Below are positions 37,560 to 49,130 of a stretch of 64,000 bases of DNA, piece by piece; the first letter of the stretch is position 1; each line of letters opens with the position of its first letter. The DNA comes from Panaeolus papilionaceus (lineage: Eukaryota; Basidiomycota; Agaricomycetes; Agaricales). The position numbers and the translations under genes are program-made. The stretch lies in NCBI GenBank assembly GCA_015501605.1, contig JADNRZ010000016.1, positions 62,001-126,000 of the forward strand. The letters are read 5' to 3'. Below the pieces are notes generated by a model. It did not search any database and was not told where the DNA came from. It worked only from the letters and a program-made list of their open reading frames with translations.

Positions 37560-38620
37560 ATAACCCTTTCAGCACCACGTCTCCTAACGTCTCCCCCTCT
37601 TGCTCGCCTTGCCCCTCAACCTCAACCTCCTTACCCAACGCAGAGGAAGACACCGAGCCCGAAGAGGAAAAGACGGAGAGGGACAGGGAAAAGACGAAGA
37701 CCTCTCAACAACCTCAAAAGCACCCTCACAACATCCACCCACTTCTCCCAGTTCTCAACCGACCGAGTGCACAGGACTGTTCGTTGTGGATGAAGTCTTG
37801 CTCCCTACTCTCTTCAATTCCGGTGCTGCTTGTCGTGTCGGAAATTCGGGGATCGGCGTCGTCGTACATGCCAGAATTCATCTCATCAGATCCTTCGAGG
37901 TACGATGATTCGAATCGAAGCCCATCCCTCCCCACCCTCGCCTCCGTCCAACATACCTCCCCCCTCTCGACTCCGTTTATGTAACGCCCGACTATGTTCT
38001 TCGTAGCTGTGAGGATGCAGGGAGATGTGGTGGGGGTTGGATTGTACATCGTCCCTTGTCCCTTTTCTGTTCGCCGTTCTCTCCCTGCCTATTCCCATTA
38101 TCTCTAATGTTGACTTTGTCTCGTCGGCTTGCAGTGGGACGAGGAGAAAAGATGACGAGAGTTAAGGAAAGACAAGGAGAAGGTGGTGAGGAGGCATGGG
38201 TACAGACGCTTGATAGCCTGTGGATGTGAGGAAATGTAAAATGCGATTGAGAGCTTTTGTCATCATCGTGCATCATCAAGCATTCATCTATTCATTCAGC
38301 ACCAACATCACAGTATACAACCGGTATAAAATGACGCACCTAGTCCCATTGAAATGGACACATCATTTTCAACACACGTCCTCTCTTTTCCCATGGAACT
38401 TTATAAAGGCGGACTTTGAAGGCGGACGACGGTGCCACTGTATTGCTAGGCGTGGATTGGTAGAAAGTGGTGAAGAAGGGTTATTTCTGTCCAGAGAGGG
38501 TACGAATATTTAGATTATTTAAGATCTTGGTTCTGTTTGAATCGAGATAGTGAGGGGGGGAGGGAGAAAAAGAGAGAGTGAACGAGAAAATAGGGCAGGC
38601 AAGGAAGAGGTAGGAGACCT
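37560..38620 (-). pseudogene. Module C fragment after GTPase C
   Basis: Minus strand: an open frame of 107 codons (38,049-37,726) with SPCILTATKNIVGRYINGVE, GEVCWTEARVGRDGLRFESS, SDEMNSGMYDDADPRISDTT and EQDFIHNEQ, read without interruption. NWEKWVDVV and the acidic/Gln-rich KEVEVEGQGEQEGETLGD segment follow in another frame. This is the clearest view of the upstream half of module C. Function unknown. Confidence 0.45.
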
Positions 38621-38957
38621 AAAAATAGCTACATACGTCATTATGCGCCGGATGATTTGGCATCCAATAATTCCCCCTAACCTCTACGCGTCACATAGAT
38701 ATACAAAATAGTCGACAGCCTACGAGATTCGACTACAAGGATATGATCATGATCATAGAGGGAGCATAGACACAACTGAGGCTTGCAATGAATGAATGAC
38801 TGTCCGTGATGGGTGATGGGTGATGGCATCAGCGGCCTGTCTAATCCAGTTGGAATTGATCTCTTCTTCTTCCTTGACGTCCACCACCACACGACAAGAC
38901 AACTAATTTTATTTATTTCATGCTCTGGGCTTTTACTTAACCTGGCAAAGGGGTATT
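38621..38957. promoter_or_regulatory. Shared divergent 5' region before unit 6
   Basis: Contains GATATGATCATGATCATAGA and the TTTTATTTATTTCATGCTCT stretch found before units 2, 4 and 8. Confidence 0.4.
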
Positions 38958-41900
38958 ATGATGGACTCAGACAACGATATCGTTGGTACGCCTTTTCTCA
39001 TCACGATTCTCAATGCTCACTCGTTGTTTTTCTCCTTCTGCATAGGTTGGAGCCCCAACGCTCTCTCCGATCCTGCGTCAGAGGAATCCGACTCTGACTC
39101 TGACTCTGACTCTGAATTAGGGAGTGATGAGCGTGATGCGTCTGAAGAAATGTCGAGTGAGGAATGAGGAGAGGTAGAATGTGTTCTGGTCTTTGCTCCC
39201 GCTTTTTTCTCTTCGTTTTCTGCCATTTCTGCTCAATCTCTCTTCCATAAGCGTCCTTTTTCTCCCATTACCTTCAATTTACCCTATCCATAAATTAAAT
39301 GAAATAAAACAACCCCCACTAACATTGTCTCTCCTCGCCCTAGTCCTTGTCATTTCATCGCCTGATCTCGCCCATTCCTCCTTGGCCCTTCGCTTTCGTT
39401 TCTCTCATCTCTTTTCTTTCGTTCTCCTATATTTTCTCTCTCATCCTCCCTTTTCCCTCCTCGCCCTTTTCTGTATCTTGTCCCCCCTTTCGTCGTTTGT
39501 CCCTCTTGAAGAAGCCTAAACTGATGAAACTATCAGGCCAGTAGTTGTATGTGCTGCTGCAAACAGCAGCGAATATGGAGAATATCGACGAATTGAGGGA
39601 TGCGGCGGATATTTATGAGCATCGTGAGTGTTTTGTTGTGATCATTATTGGAAAGTTAGGCTTTTTCGATATTTTCTGTCGCTGCATTTTGTTCGCCCTT
39701 GAGCGGGGTTGATATCTGGTGTTTGAATGACGATATTTTCGCGTCTTGCTTTGGACGGCGTTCTTTGTCTCCCTTTTTTCGTCTTTTTTTTTCTGGGCTT
39801 GTATTTTGTGACGCATGGATGGAGGGTATCTTTGGCAAGGTTTCAAGTCCCGTTGTATTCCCTTCGCGAAAATCCTGGTGTGTCAACGCGATCTTGCGTT
39901 TAGCAAATTTCCGGCTGATGGACCCTTCGTTTCCTTTACGCACAACGTGCTCTCCTGGCATCGCTGCAGATGACAGCTTTACACGACATACATCTTACAT
40001 TCTCTCGAATTTGATTTGGTTTAGTTTGATGCAGGGCGCTCTGTATTATCCCATGCACTTTCTCCGTTTCTCCCTTCCTCCCTCAATTCACACCGCTTAC
40101 CATGCCCGATTTACAGTATATCTGGCAAAACCCATGAATAACAACGCTAAAATGGAATTAGCAGCAATATACGAGAAATCGGGAGAGGCGAGGAGGGCTT
40201 TGAAGTTGGTATATGAAGGTACATTCGCCTTCTTACTCTCGCCTCTCCCTTCGTTTTGTATTTAGCCCTCCTTCAATCCACTAGTCATAGGTTCTGGAAA
40301 GAATTGCAAAACCGATCGCACCACCCATTCTCCGGTACCCCTGCTCCCTCAACCACCGAAGACCCGACCACCGCCTCCCTCTTCGCCGAAGACAAATCCC
40401 TGAATGCATCGAAAGCCAAAGCGGGGGGAGGGATGACGAAACCAAGGTTGGCACCAGTGCAGTTGAGGACATTGGAGGCCGAGAAGGAGAAGGAGGTTGC
40501 GAGGGGTGGAGGCGGTACTATGAGGTTGGGAGGCAATGTTGAAGGAGGTAGATTATGATGAGAGAGAGACGAGGAATCTCTTTTTGACAAGTCAGGTGAG
40601 TGACCTTTTCAGCTCTTTTCCTTTTCAAAAAGCATCGCTGACGAACTTGTGATGTATATGGTTAGCCTAATCCCTGCGCTGGCATGTTCCCCCATAGTAG
40701 GATGATACCTGGAGACGGAGGCTGACGAGGATAGGATGGCGGATCGGTTGCAGCGTGATATTGGTGGGTGGCGTTCTTTTTTCTTTTTTGCCTCCTTTGC
40801 GTCTGTTCCTCCCTCTTTGTATCTCTCCCAACGTAATCGTTCCTCTCCCCTTGCCCCTACTTTTATACGAAATTACACCAGAAATTCAAATCACGTACTA
40901 ACCAAAATACCCACCATTACAGAACAAGACTCGCCCGCCCGATGAAATACCAAGTCAGCGGGTGTTACTGTGTTCAGAGGTGTTCCGTTTGATGATTTGC
41001 TGAGTTATGCAGGTACGTTGGTTGATGTTTTTTTTTTCTCTTTCGCATTCTCTTCACGTCTCATACCCATTCTAACACATCCTTTCACAGTACTGCTTCG
41101 TGCTGACGAAACGAGGCCAATACGACGTCGCTGAAGGATTCCTGAGGCGTATCATGGTATCAAATATGTATCAAACACAAGACCATCAAAATTCAATTCG
41201 TATCGCGTTGATCAGTACGACCATCCCTTCTCTTTCTCCTCTTTCCTCTCTCACTGCACAACCCACAACACGCAGCGTCCTCGCCGAGCAACCTAACTTC
41301 GTCGTGGAACAAGCCCGCAAACTCATCACGACGGCATCAATCCAACAACGAGCATCTCAGGATTCTTCTCGCAACCGTCGCGAGCGGGCTTAGCTCATGG
41401 ATAGCTTTATTACGTCCACACTGCAGAAGCATTTATTTAGGGAGATGAAGCTTTCGGATAAGGCTGTGAAGAATCCTGGAGTACTGAGGTGGAATGGGTT
41501 GAGTAGGCAGAATGCGGGCACTGCGACTACTTCGAGTGCGGCGGGGAAAAAGAGTAATGTCGATGACGAGGAGGATGAGACGGCTGCGCCAACGACGTTT
41601 GGGGTGGGGCAAGTGCGAGCGCGAATGTGCAGGGGGCACTAAGACCCCATCGAAAGAGCAGCCCGACATCGTTGTGATATATGGGCAGATTTGCATCGCT
41701 GAGAAGAGTTATAAAGTGCTACTTGTGAGTTTTCCTTGCGTTTAAATTCCTTGTTGTCCTCCATCTCTAATCCAACCCTGTTTATAATCCAGTCAACCCC
41801 CTCCACGGCTATGACTACCACCCCAACAACCCGATGATCTGCCTCTGTCTTGCAATCACCTCAATAGGGCGGGCTATACCACGCCAATCCAACAAGAGGG

Positions 41901-42240
41901 ACCACCTCATTGTGCAAGCGATCCTAACAAAGTACCACAAGCTGTGGGGAGCGACGGCGGTGGGGGTATGGGAGGTGGGGTGTAATTTTGGCAGAACGTT
42001 TCATCAGTTTGGTTGCATTGGCGTGGGGTGAAGTATTATGAGAAGGTGTTGGAGTTGGACGAACAGGCGGGGGTGCGTGCCTTCATTTATTCATTTTCCT
42101 CTTGGCATTTTATTCATTAACTGATGACAACCTTCTTAGGACAACCTTGTGGCAAGAGAAGCGGCTTTCATTTTCCTGTATTTTCATATTCACTGGTGCT
42201 GTACCGCTCGCTGATGCCTCATAGGAAGCGGTTATATTTG
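38958..42240 (+). pseudogene. TFIIIC tau131/Sfc4-like pseudogene, unit 6
   Basis: Starts MMDSDNDIV, intron, then WSPNALSDPASEESDSDSDS. GGA has changed to TGA at 39,165-39,167, the same change as in unit 8. The VLDYSVLF exon has been lost and replaced by CT-rich sequence. Next comes VYVLLQTAANMENIDELRDA (39,547), followed by a long subtype-specific intron. NNNAKMELAAIYEKSGEARR (40,138) is open and in good shape. Then come AEDKSLNASKAKAGGG (40,385), MADRLQRDIG (40,736), YCFVLTKRGQYDVAEGFLRR (41,093), AEQPNFVVEQARKL with a 1-nt insertion after ITT (about 41,333), KHLFREMKLSDKAVKNPGVL (41,430), HPNNPMICLCLAITSIGRA (41,820) and a final exon near 42,139 with AREAAFIFLYF. Not translatable as a whole. 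Confidence 0.87.
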
Positions 42241-42665
42241 TATTATCACTGTCGCTATTTTGGCTCTGCATATTGTTATTGCTTTTCATTTCACTGCGCC
42301 TTTCCCGTACACGTTCATTATCACCAGCCTCCCATAATAAATTGAACTCTTGACATGTCCTAGAAATCAACGATGTCATAATTCTGTTATCTTCAAAATA
42401 ACGGTTTACATATATATCTATACAAGTGACAAGTGCAGGAGTAGATGGTTAAACCCGAAGCTTGAAGTTCAAACTTGGATCAGCAACATTGTTGTACGAC
42501 CCATGACGAAATACAAACCCAAAATCAACACCTAAAAGGAGCTCCTGTACAGTTCCCTCAGCGGTCTACCACTAATTTCCTGTGGCTGTCTTTCTCTCTC
42601 ATAGCCTTGCTCCACCCCCAACGCGGTCTCATAGGACGGAGCGAAAGAGGTGGACGAAAGAGATG
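42241..42665. other. Spacer with GTPase deletion scar, after unit 6
   Basis: Same structure as 29,221-29,635: TFIIIC 3' flank joined to the sequence that elsewhere lies upstream of the GTPase (AAATACAAACCCAAAATCAA at about 42,509). Confidence 0.55.
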
Positions 42666-43625
42666 AAGACCCCTACAACCTCAAGAGCACCTCTCACAGC
42701 ATCTACCCACCTCTCCCAGTTCTCAACGGACCGAGCGCGGGGACTGTTAGATGCGGATGAAATCGCCTCTCGCACCTCTATTCGCCATTGTATCCTTTTT
42801 CTCGGGTTCTCTTGTACTGGGCTCGTCCACTACGTCGCTTCCCCTGTCCCAAAGCTCAGGATTAGACCGCGGAACGTCTTTGCCTGTGTCACGACCAGAC
42901 TGAAGCGCATCCCCTCCCGCCCTCGCTTTCCTCCAACACACCTCCCCCTCTCGAATCCATTTATGTAGCGCCCGACTACGTTCTTCGTATCCGTGAAGAT
43001 GCAGGGGGATGTGGCGGGGGTTGAGATTGTATATCTCCGTTGTTTTTCATTTTTGTCTCGCTCCCAATTCCCCTCGTCGATTTTGTTCTCGACGTCGTTT
43101 TAGTTTGTGTTTTATCGGCTTGCGGTGGGTTGAGGAGACGGGGATGAGGATAGACGAGGGAAAGAGACGGGGGACGAGGAGGAGAAGGTGGTGAGGGGGG
43201 ATGAGTACAGGTGCTTGATAGCCCCGGGATACGGGGAGGTATAACATACGATCGAGGTTCGTGAAGAGCCTGTACTCTACGTCAATTTAGTCAACCATTT
43301 TCTCGATACCCTCCATATCCGGGGTAAAAATGTACATGAAAAAATAAATGCACTTAATTCCGTATATATAAACACACGTCCTCTCCCTTCCCGTCGAACT
43401 GTATAAGCGCGCACTTTGAGGCCGGACATCCGCGCGGCTGGGCGTATTGCCAGGTGTGGATTTGGAGAGAGGTGGTGAAGGAAGATTTTTTCTGTGTCAA
43501 TTAGATTAGATAATATTCCGTTTTATGCGATGGAGAGATTTAGAGAGAGATAAGAGAAGGGGGGAGACGGAGACGATGAAGGGAAAAGGGAGGGAAGGGA
43601 AGCTAAAAATAGCCACATACGTCAT
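42666..43625 (-). pseudogene. Module C fragment after unit 6
   Basis: Near-perfect duplicate of 29,636-30,605. The minus strand reads MCWRKARAGGDALQSGRD, a charged block and RGDFIRI then a stop; SVENWERWVDAVRGALEVV sits at about 42,670-42,725. About 800 bp appear free of differences, the most homogeneous pair in the array. Confidence 0.45.
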
Positions 43626-44319
43626 TACGTGCGGGATCCGTAGTCCAACGCTTCCCTCCCTCCTCGAACAAACCCGCTCTCCACTAAACACCCTGTCCTC
43701 GCCCGTCCGGCTATACTCAAATACCGTGCCCCCGTGCTCGGGAACAGGGCAGCTGCCTGTTCCACGGTGCCGAGATCGCAGCGCGGGTGAAGGGCGCCTA
43801 CGTGGATGTCTCGTGGGCCGGGAGGGGGGAGTGGAGGGGGTTATGAGGGTCCCCCAGGATTTGGAGAAGACGTGCTTGGTCACAGGAAGGGGAGGAATGG
43901 GAAGATGAGATGGAGGAAGGAGGCGAGGAGAGTTGAAAGGGTATGCAGCGGAGGCATTGGTGGTTGTGGGGCTAGGATATGGGGAGGTACTGGCAGGCAT
44001 TCACGGAGCGGAGGAAGGTGGGAGGCGTGGAGGAGCTCCATTGAGGGATCGGAGTGTGGTACTGTATGTTGCGATAGGAAGAATTGTGGTGTTGACCACG
44101 TTCTGGACGCGCATAAGCGCGTTGGTAGACGCGATGGTGATCGAGCTTGATTGGAACGCGAAGCGGAAGGGTCTTAAGGTCATTCATAACCGACCAGAGT
44201 GGATTGAATGGACAGGGGGGAATGAACGAAATAGGGTTATCACCGCTGCCCAATACAACTCAGAAATAACGAATATACCTTATAATAATTCAAATTTCAA
44301 ACTAAAAAACCCCTGGTAA
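43626..44319 (+). pseudogene. Unrecognised gene fragment ahead of unit 7
   Basis: Counterpart of 30,606-31,200 and better preserved: one open frame of 128 codons (43,933-44,319) holds ALVVVGLGYGEVLAGIHG, GGRRGGAPLRDRSVVLYVAI, RIVVLTTF, LVDAMVIELDWNAKRKGLKV and HNRPEWIEWTGGNE. An upstream frame carries MRVPQDLEKTCL (about 43,840). No family recognised. Conserved residues across the two copies argue that the frame was once coding. Confidence 0.4.
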
Positions 44320-44638
44320 AAACCCCTGGGCTTCATACAGAATAAATATAGAAACAAGTCCACAGCCAACATGGTTCAACTACGACGTATGATTATGATA
44401 TCATGGTCGGAGCATAGACATGACTATGGCTTGCGATGGATGAGTCCGTCACCCTCACCAATAGCGTTGGATAAAAAGCGGAGTGTGCCTCGCCGGCGGC
44501 GCGGAATGCCTGTCTAATCCTGATTTGGTCTTGAACTCACGTTTGTCTTCTTCGACGCCCACCACAACCACCACCGCGACGACGACTTAAACTTATTTAT
44601 TTCATGCTCTAACGAAATCTTGAGCTTTAACTGTTAAA
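44320..44638. promoter_or_regulatory. 5' region of unit 7
   Basis: Leader subtype shared with unit 5, with CTTATTTATTTCATGCTCTA about 50 bp before the ATG. No gene supported. Confidence 0.35.
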
Positions 44639-47600
44639 ATGAGTCTTACGATGGATCTAGATGACGATATTGTCAGTATGCCTATTCTCTCATCACAGTT
44701 TACACCGTTCACTTACCATTTGTTTTCTATGTTTGCATAGACTGGAACCCAACGCGTTCTCTGATCCAGCGTTAGAGGTATCCGACTCCGACTCCGACTC
44801 TGATTCAGGCTCGGAATCAGGGAGCAATGAGTGTGAAGAAATGTCGAGCGAAGTGCGGGGGAGAGGTAGAAGTGAGAGCACGGGAATGAGGTGGAGAGTA
44901 ATTTTGAGTACGTGTTTTGGTCTTTTCTCCTTTTTTTTCGTCTTCGTTTTCTCTCAATTTCTCTTCCATAATATGTCCTTTCCTCCCCTTACCTTTGAAT
45001 TTAACTCATTCCTCACATGAAATAAAATCAACTCACTAATCCCCCCAGCCCACAATCACCTCGTCAAAAACATCCGCCAACGTGATATATTCACCCTCCC
45101 TCTCCTCGGGTATTTACACAAAGAGGTATCCTGGGGGGCTGTCTTCCACGACCTCTGGTTCTTCCACCGCTTCTACCTCCACCTCTGCCCCTCCTGACTC
45201 TGGCCCTGGTCCTGTCCTGCTGCTGAACAACCCGGACATCAACTCTGCCTCCGCCTCCTCCTCGCAGATCTATACACGCCCTCGGCCAATGCCAGCAAGC
45301 ATTTGAAACTATTAAAATGGGGACACGGTCGGCGCAGGGCAGAAGTGGGGAGAGGGTGTGGGAGGGGGGGAGGATGATCCGGGAGTATGATGTGGTGGGT
45401 GTTGGGAGGGGTAATTTCGGTGGTGGTGGGTTAAATATTGGGGGGAGGGATGGGATAAAAGAGGGTGGGGAAGGAGGGAAAACGGAGAAGTGAAGCCGGG
45501 CTACCACCCCCTTGATTGTAATGCGCAACATCGGTTGGCTGTTGCGAGGATTAAGATAGGAGATGAGGAAGAGGAAAGGTCAGTATTTATCGCCACGTTT
45601 TGTCTTTTTACTTTTACTCAAACATTGAGCAGTATAATAATAATGGCTCGATCATCCTCTCGTCGGATGTGCTTGATTACTCGGGGCTGTTTCTTGAGAT
45701 TGCAGATGCTTATTTCGAGAGGGAGATGTATGAGGTTGCGAGGGCGATTGTGAGCTTTGGGGAGAGATGTTGCGGTGAGTAGGAGATTTCTGGTTCTTGT
45801 CGTTTGTCTCTCTCTTTTCCCTCTATCTGTGTTTCTGCTATCGTTAATTTTCTCTACCCAATTTTGTCTTAATTGCTACATTCCTCATTCCTCGTCGACA
45901 CTTTCCTTTTCCCTCCTCTCTCTTTCTCTCTTTCATTTCCTTATTTATTAAAGAAAGACAAAACTGACACCCTCCTGTGCTATCTAGACAAACAGCATAT
46001 ATGTCCTCCTGCCAACGGCTGCGTGTAGGAAGAACATAGGAGAATTCGGGGATGCAGCGGATGTAATGAGCGTGGTGAGTTTTTCAGCGTTGACTCTTGT
46101 CTGAAGTGTTTGTACGGTTTTGGTTTTGGTTTTGGTTTTAGTCTCCGTCGCGGTGTTTAGACCTTGGAGCGACGTTGATTGTTGTCGTTTTAGCGGCGCT
46201 ACTTCTGCATTTTGCTTTGAATGACCTCGCTCTCTGTCCCTCTTTTCCGTCTCTTTTTTCTCGAGTTGTATTTCGTGGCGCATAGATGGACGGTTTTTGG
46301 CAACATTTTAAGCCCCGTTGTATTTTCTTTGCAAAACCGCTGATATGTCGGTGGAATCTTATGTTTAGCAAGTTTCAGCCTTATGGGCTCCTCATCTACT
46401 TTACACATAACGCACTCTGCTGGTATTGTTTGTGCATGACAGCTTTACAGGGCTTTTGTTTTGATTTGGGTCAATGTCGGGTGTTTATTATTATTTTATT
46501 GGTCTGCTGTCATATTTCTGGTTTACTCGTTTACTCTCCTACCTTTTTTTGCTTCTGTCCGTGACTACATTATCTACTCGAGATTTCGCATTTCCTGAGT
46601 TTGGCTCGCTTCATTTTTGTATATCTGAATTTTTCGCGGTTTTCGCGGTTTACTTTACGCGTTGGATTCACTGGGCTTAAATTGTCGCCTTCGTTTGGTG
46701 ATTTTAGTTCTCGGATTTGTGTTCTTGTGTTCTATTTCGCTCTCCTTCCTTCCTCAATTCACCCTGTTAACTATACCCATTACACAGTATGCCCCGCAGA
46801 CCCGACCAACAACCACGCCAAAATGAAGCTGGCGGAGATACACGAGATATTCCGCGAGACGAGGATGGCATTGAGGTCGGTGTATCAAGGCATGTTGTCC
46901 TCCTCGTTCTTTCTCTCTTTCCTTGTTTATCTTACTCATGCCCTTCACAGTCATCGATTCCCGAAAAGCGCAAAATCAGCCCCACCAGTCCCTCTGGTAC
47001 CCCCGCCCCCTCAACCACAGAAGACCCGACCACCTCCCTGTTCGCCGAAGACAAATCCCTCAAGGCGTCTAAAGCCAAAGCAGAGGGAGGGGTGATAAAA
47101 CCGAGGTTGAGGCCGGCGAATTTGAGGGCGCTGGAGGCGGAGAAGGAGAGGGAGGTTGTGAAGGGGTGGAGGAGGTGGTGTGAGGTTTGGGAGGGGATGT
47201 TGAGAGAGGTGGATGGGGTTGAGGACGTAGGTGATGAAGGCAGAGGGGGAGGGACAACAGAGAAGAGCAACGAGAGAGTGTGTGGATGATTGAAGCTGAT
47301 ATGTTTAGAGAGTTGCAGAATCTGCTTTTGACGCGTCGGGTGAATTGCCTTTTCAGATCTTTCCCTTTCAAAATAACGTCGCTCATAACTAGCTGACAGA
47401 TACGAATAGCAGCATACTCCCCCGAGACGGAGCCTGATGGGAATCGGATGGCACATCGGTTACAATTTGATGTTGGTATTTTTCTTTTTCTTTTTTGCCT
47501 CCTTTGCCTCCCCTATCCCCTCTTCGTGCCTCCTCAACCTCGTTGCTCCTCTCCCCTTGCCCCTACTTTACACAAAAAAATATATGCTAACTAAAATACG

Positions 47601-48639
47601 CATCTATACAGAATAAGACTCCCTCACCCAACGAAATACCAAATCGGTGGGCGTTACTGTGTGTAGACGTGTTTTGTTGGATGATTGATTGACGCTGTTT
47701 GTTTATGCAGGTACGTTGGTAATTTTTTACTTTATTTTTCGCTTTATTTCACAATCTTATACCACATGCTAACACACCCCTTCACAGTACTGCTTCATCC
47801 CCATGAAACAAGGCCAATACGATGTCGCCGAAGAGATCTGCGCTATATCGTCGTTTCAGTTTCAGACGCACACACCAACCACAAGACTGGCAAAGCGCAA
47901 TCAGTATCGCATTGACCGGTACGTTTATTTCCTCTGTTATCGTCTTCCCTCATGCTCACGCAACGCAGATCATGCAGTATCCTCGCTGAACAGCCTGATG
48001 TCGTCGTCGAACAAGTCCGCAAACTCATCACGCAACATCAATTCAACAACGAGCCTCTCAGGATCCTCCTTGCCTCCCCGCGAGCGGGTTTAAACTCACA
48101 GATAGCGTCATCACGTCAACACTGCAGAAGCATTTTTTTTACAGAGATGAAGCTTTCGTATACGTCTATGAAGAACCCGGAGATTTTGAAATGGAATGGG
48201 TTGAATAGGCGGTATGCGGTGACTGCAACGACATCGGGTGCGGCGGGGAGGAGGAGGAATGAAGATGGAGGGTAGGAGTAGGATGAGGATGAGATACCTG
48301 CGCCAAGACGAAGGCGAATGTGGATGGCGCACCTAGGATTTCGACAAAAGAGAATCCTGTTATCGTTGCGATATATGGGAAGATTTATGTGGCTGCAAAG
48401 AGTTATGTACCATTTGTAAGTTTTCTTGCGCTTAAATTACTCGTGATCCTTCATCTCTGATGCAACCCGATTTATAATTCAGTCTACATCCTCCACGCCT
48501 ACGACTCCTACCTGAACGACCTCATGATCTTCCTCTGTCTCGCTATCACCTCAATAGGGCGGGCCATACAGTGCCAATCCTACAACTGGCACCACCTCGT
48601 AGTGCAGGTGATGGCATTCCTGACGAAATACCGCAAACT
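44639..48639 (+). pseudogene. TFIIIC tau131/Sfc4-like pseudogene, unit 7 (most complete copy)
   Basis: Start MSLTMDLDDDIV at 44,639, then an acidic tail whose frame shifts before GEVEV. It keeps middle segments that most copies lost: IREYDVVGVGRGN (45,377) and HPLDCNAQHRLAVARIKIGD (45,496). These match the family's conserved 'DDREYD...YPLDxNxRHRLAxARIKIGD' region. SSDVLDYSGLFLEIADAYFE then REMYEVARAI is fully open (45,657-45,750). It continues with VLLPTAACRKNIGEFGDAAD, then ADPTNNHAKMKLAEIHEIFR (46,799), AEDKSLKASKAKAEGG and GWRRWCEVWEGMLREVDG (47,046-47,220), YCFIPMKQGQYDVAEEI (47,790), AEQPDVVVEQVRKL (47,987) and WNGLNRRYAVTATT (48,195). HAYDSYLNDLMIFLCLAITS and HHLVVQVMAFLTKYRKLWG (48,589) end at the module F junction. 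Frameshifts near 44,850, 47,835 and 48,085 and the lost C terminus make it a relic. Confidence 0.9.
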
Positions 48640-48934
48640 GTGGGGTTCGCCAGCCTTGGTCATTCCTGCTTGGATGTGGATACCCCCTGGCTTGCTGATG
48701 ACGAGGATTCGACTTAGGACCCTGGAATCACTCTCAGCCTTCGGGAGCGGGGACCTCGGACATGCGTCCCACACGTCTTGCATTAGCCCGGGCGTAAAGT
48801 GCCCTTCACTAGACTCAATTTACCAGGCGCCTTGGAAAGCGTCGATTCAGGGGCAGGTGATAGTTTTGTGGTTGAAGGAATGGATTCATAATTTTGCATA
48901 TGATCTTTTTCACAAACCCAGCGTTCGGCAATAA
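48640..48934 (+). pseudogene. Module F fragment after unit 7
   Basis: Fused in frame to unit 7: the open frame runs 48,524-48,934 from IFLCLAITSIGRAIQ through the junction into LLMTRIRLRTLESLSAFGSG, GDLGHASHTSCISPGVKCPS and WLKEWIHNFAYDLFHKPSVR then a stop. The best-preserved module F copy. Family not recognised. Confidence 0.45.
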
Positions 48935-49130
48935 TAAAATTGCAAATGGCTCCCATAATACATTGGCCTCCAACATGTACTCAAAACCGACGATGTCATA
49001 AATATGTTATCTTTTGTAATGAATATGTACCAGTGTATTACATGATGAATCCATTAATCTTGAACTTCAAACTTGAATCAATGACATTGCTGAAGTGCCT
49101 GATAAAGAGAGGCTTACTGGCAATGGTGAC

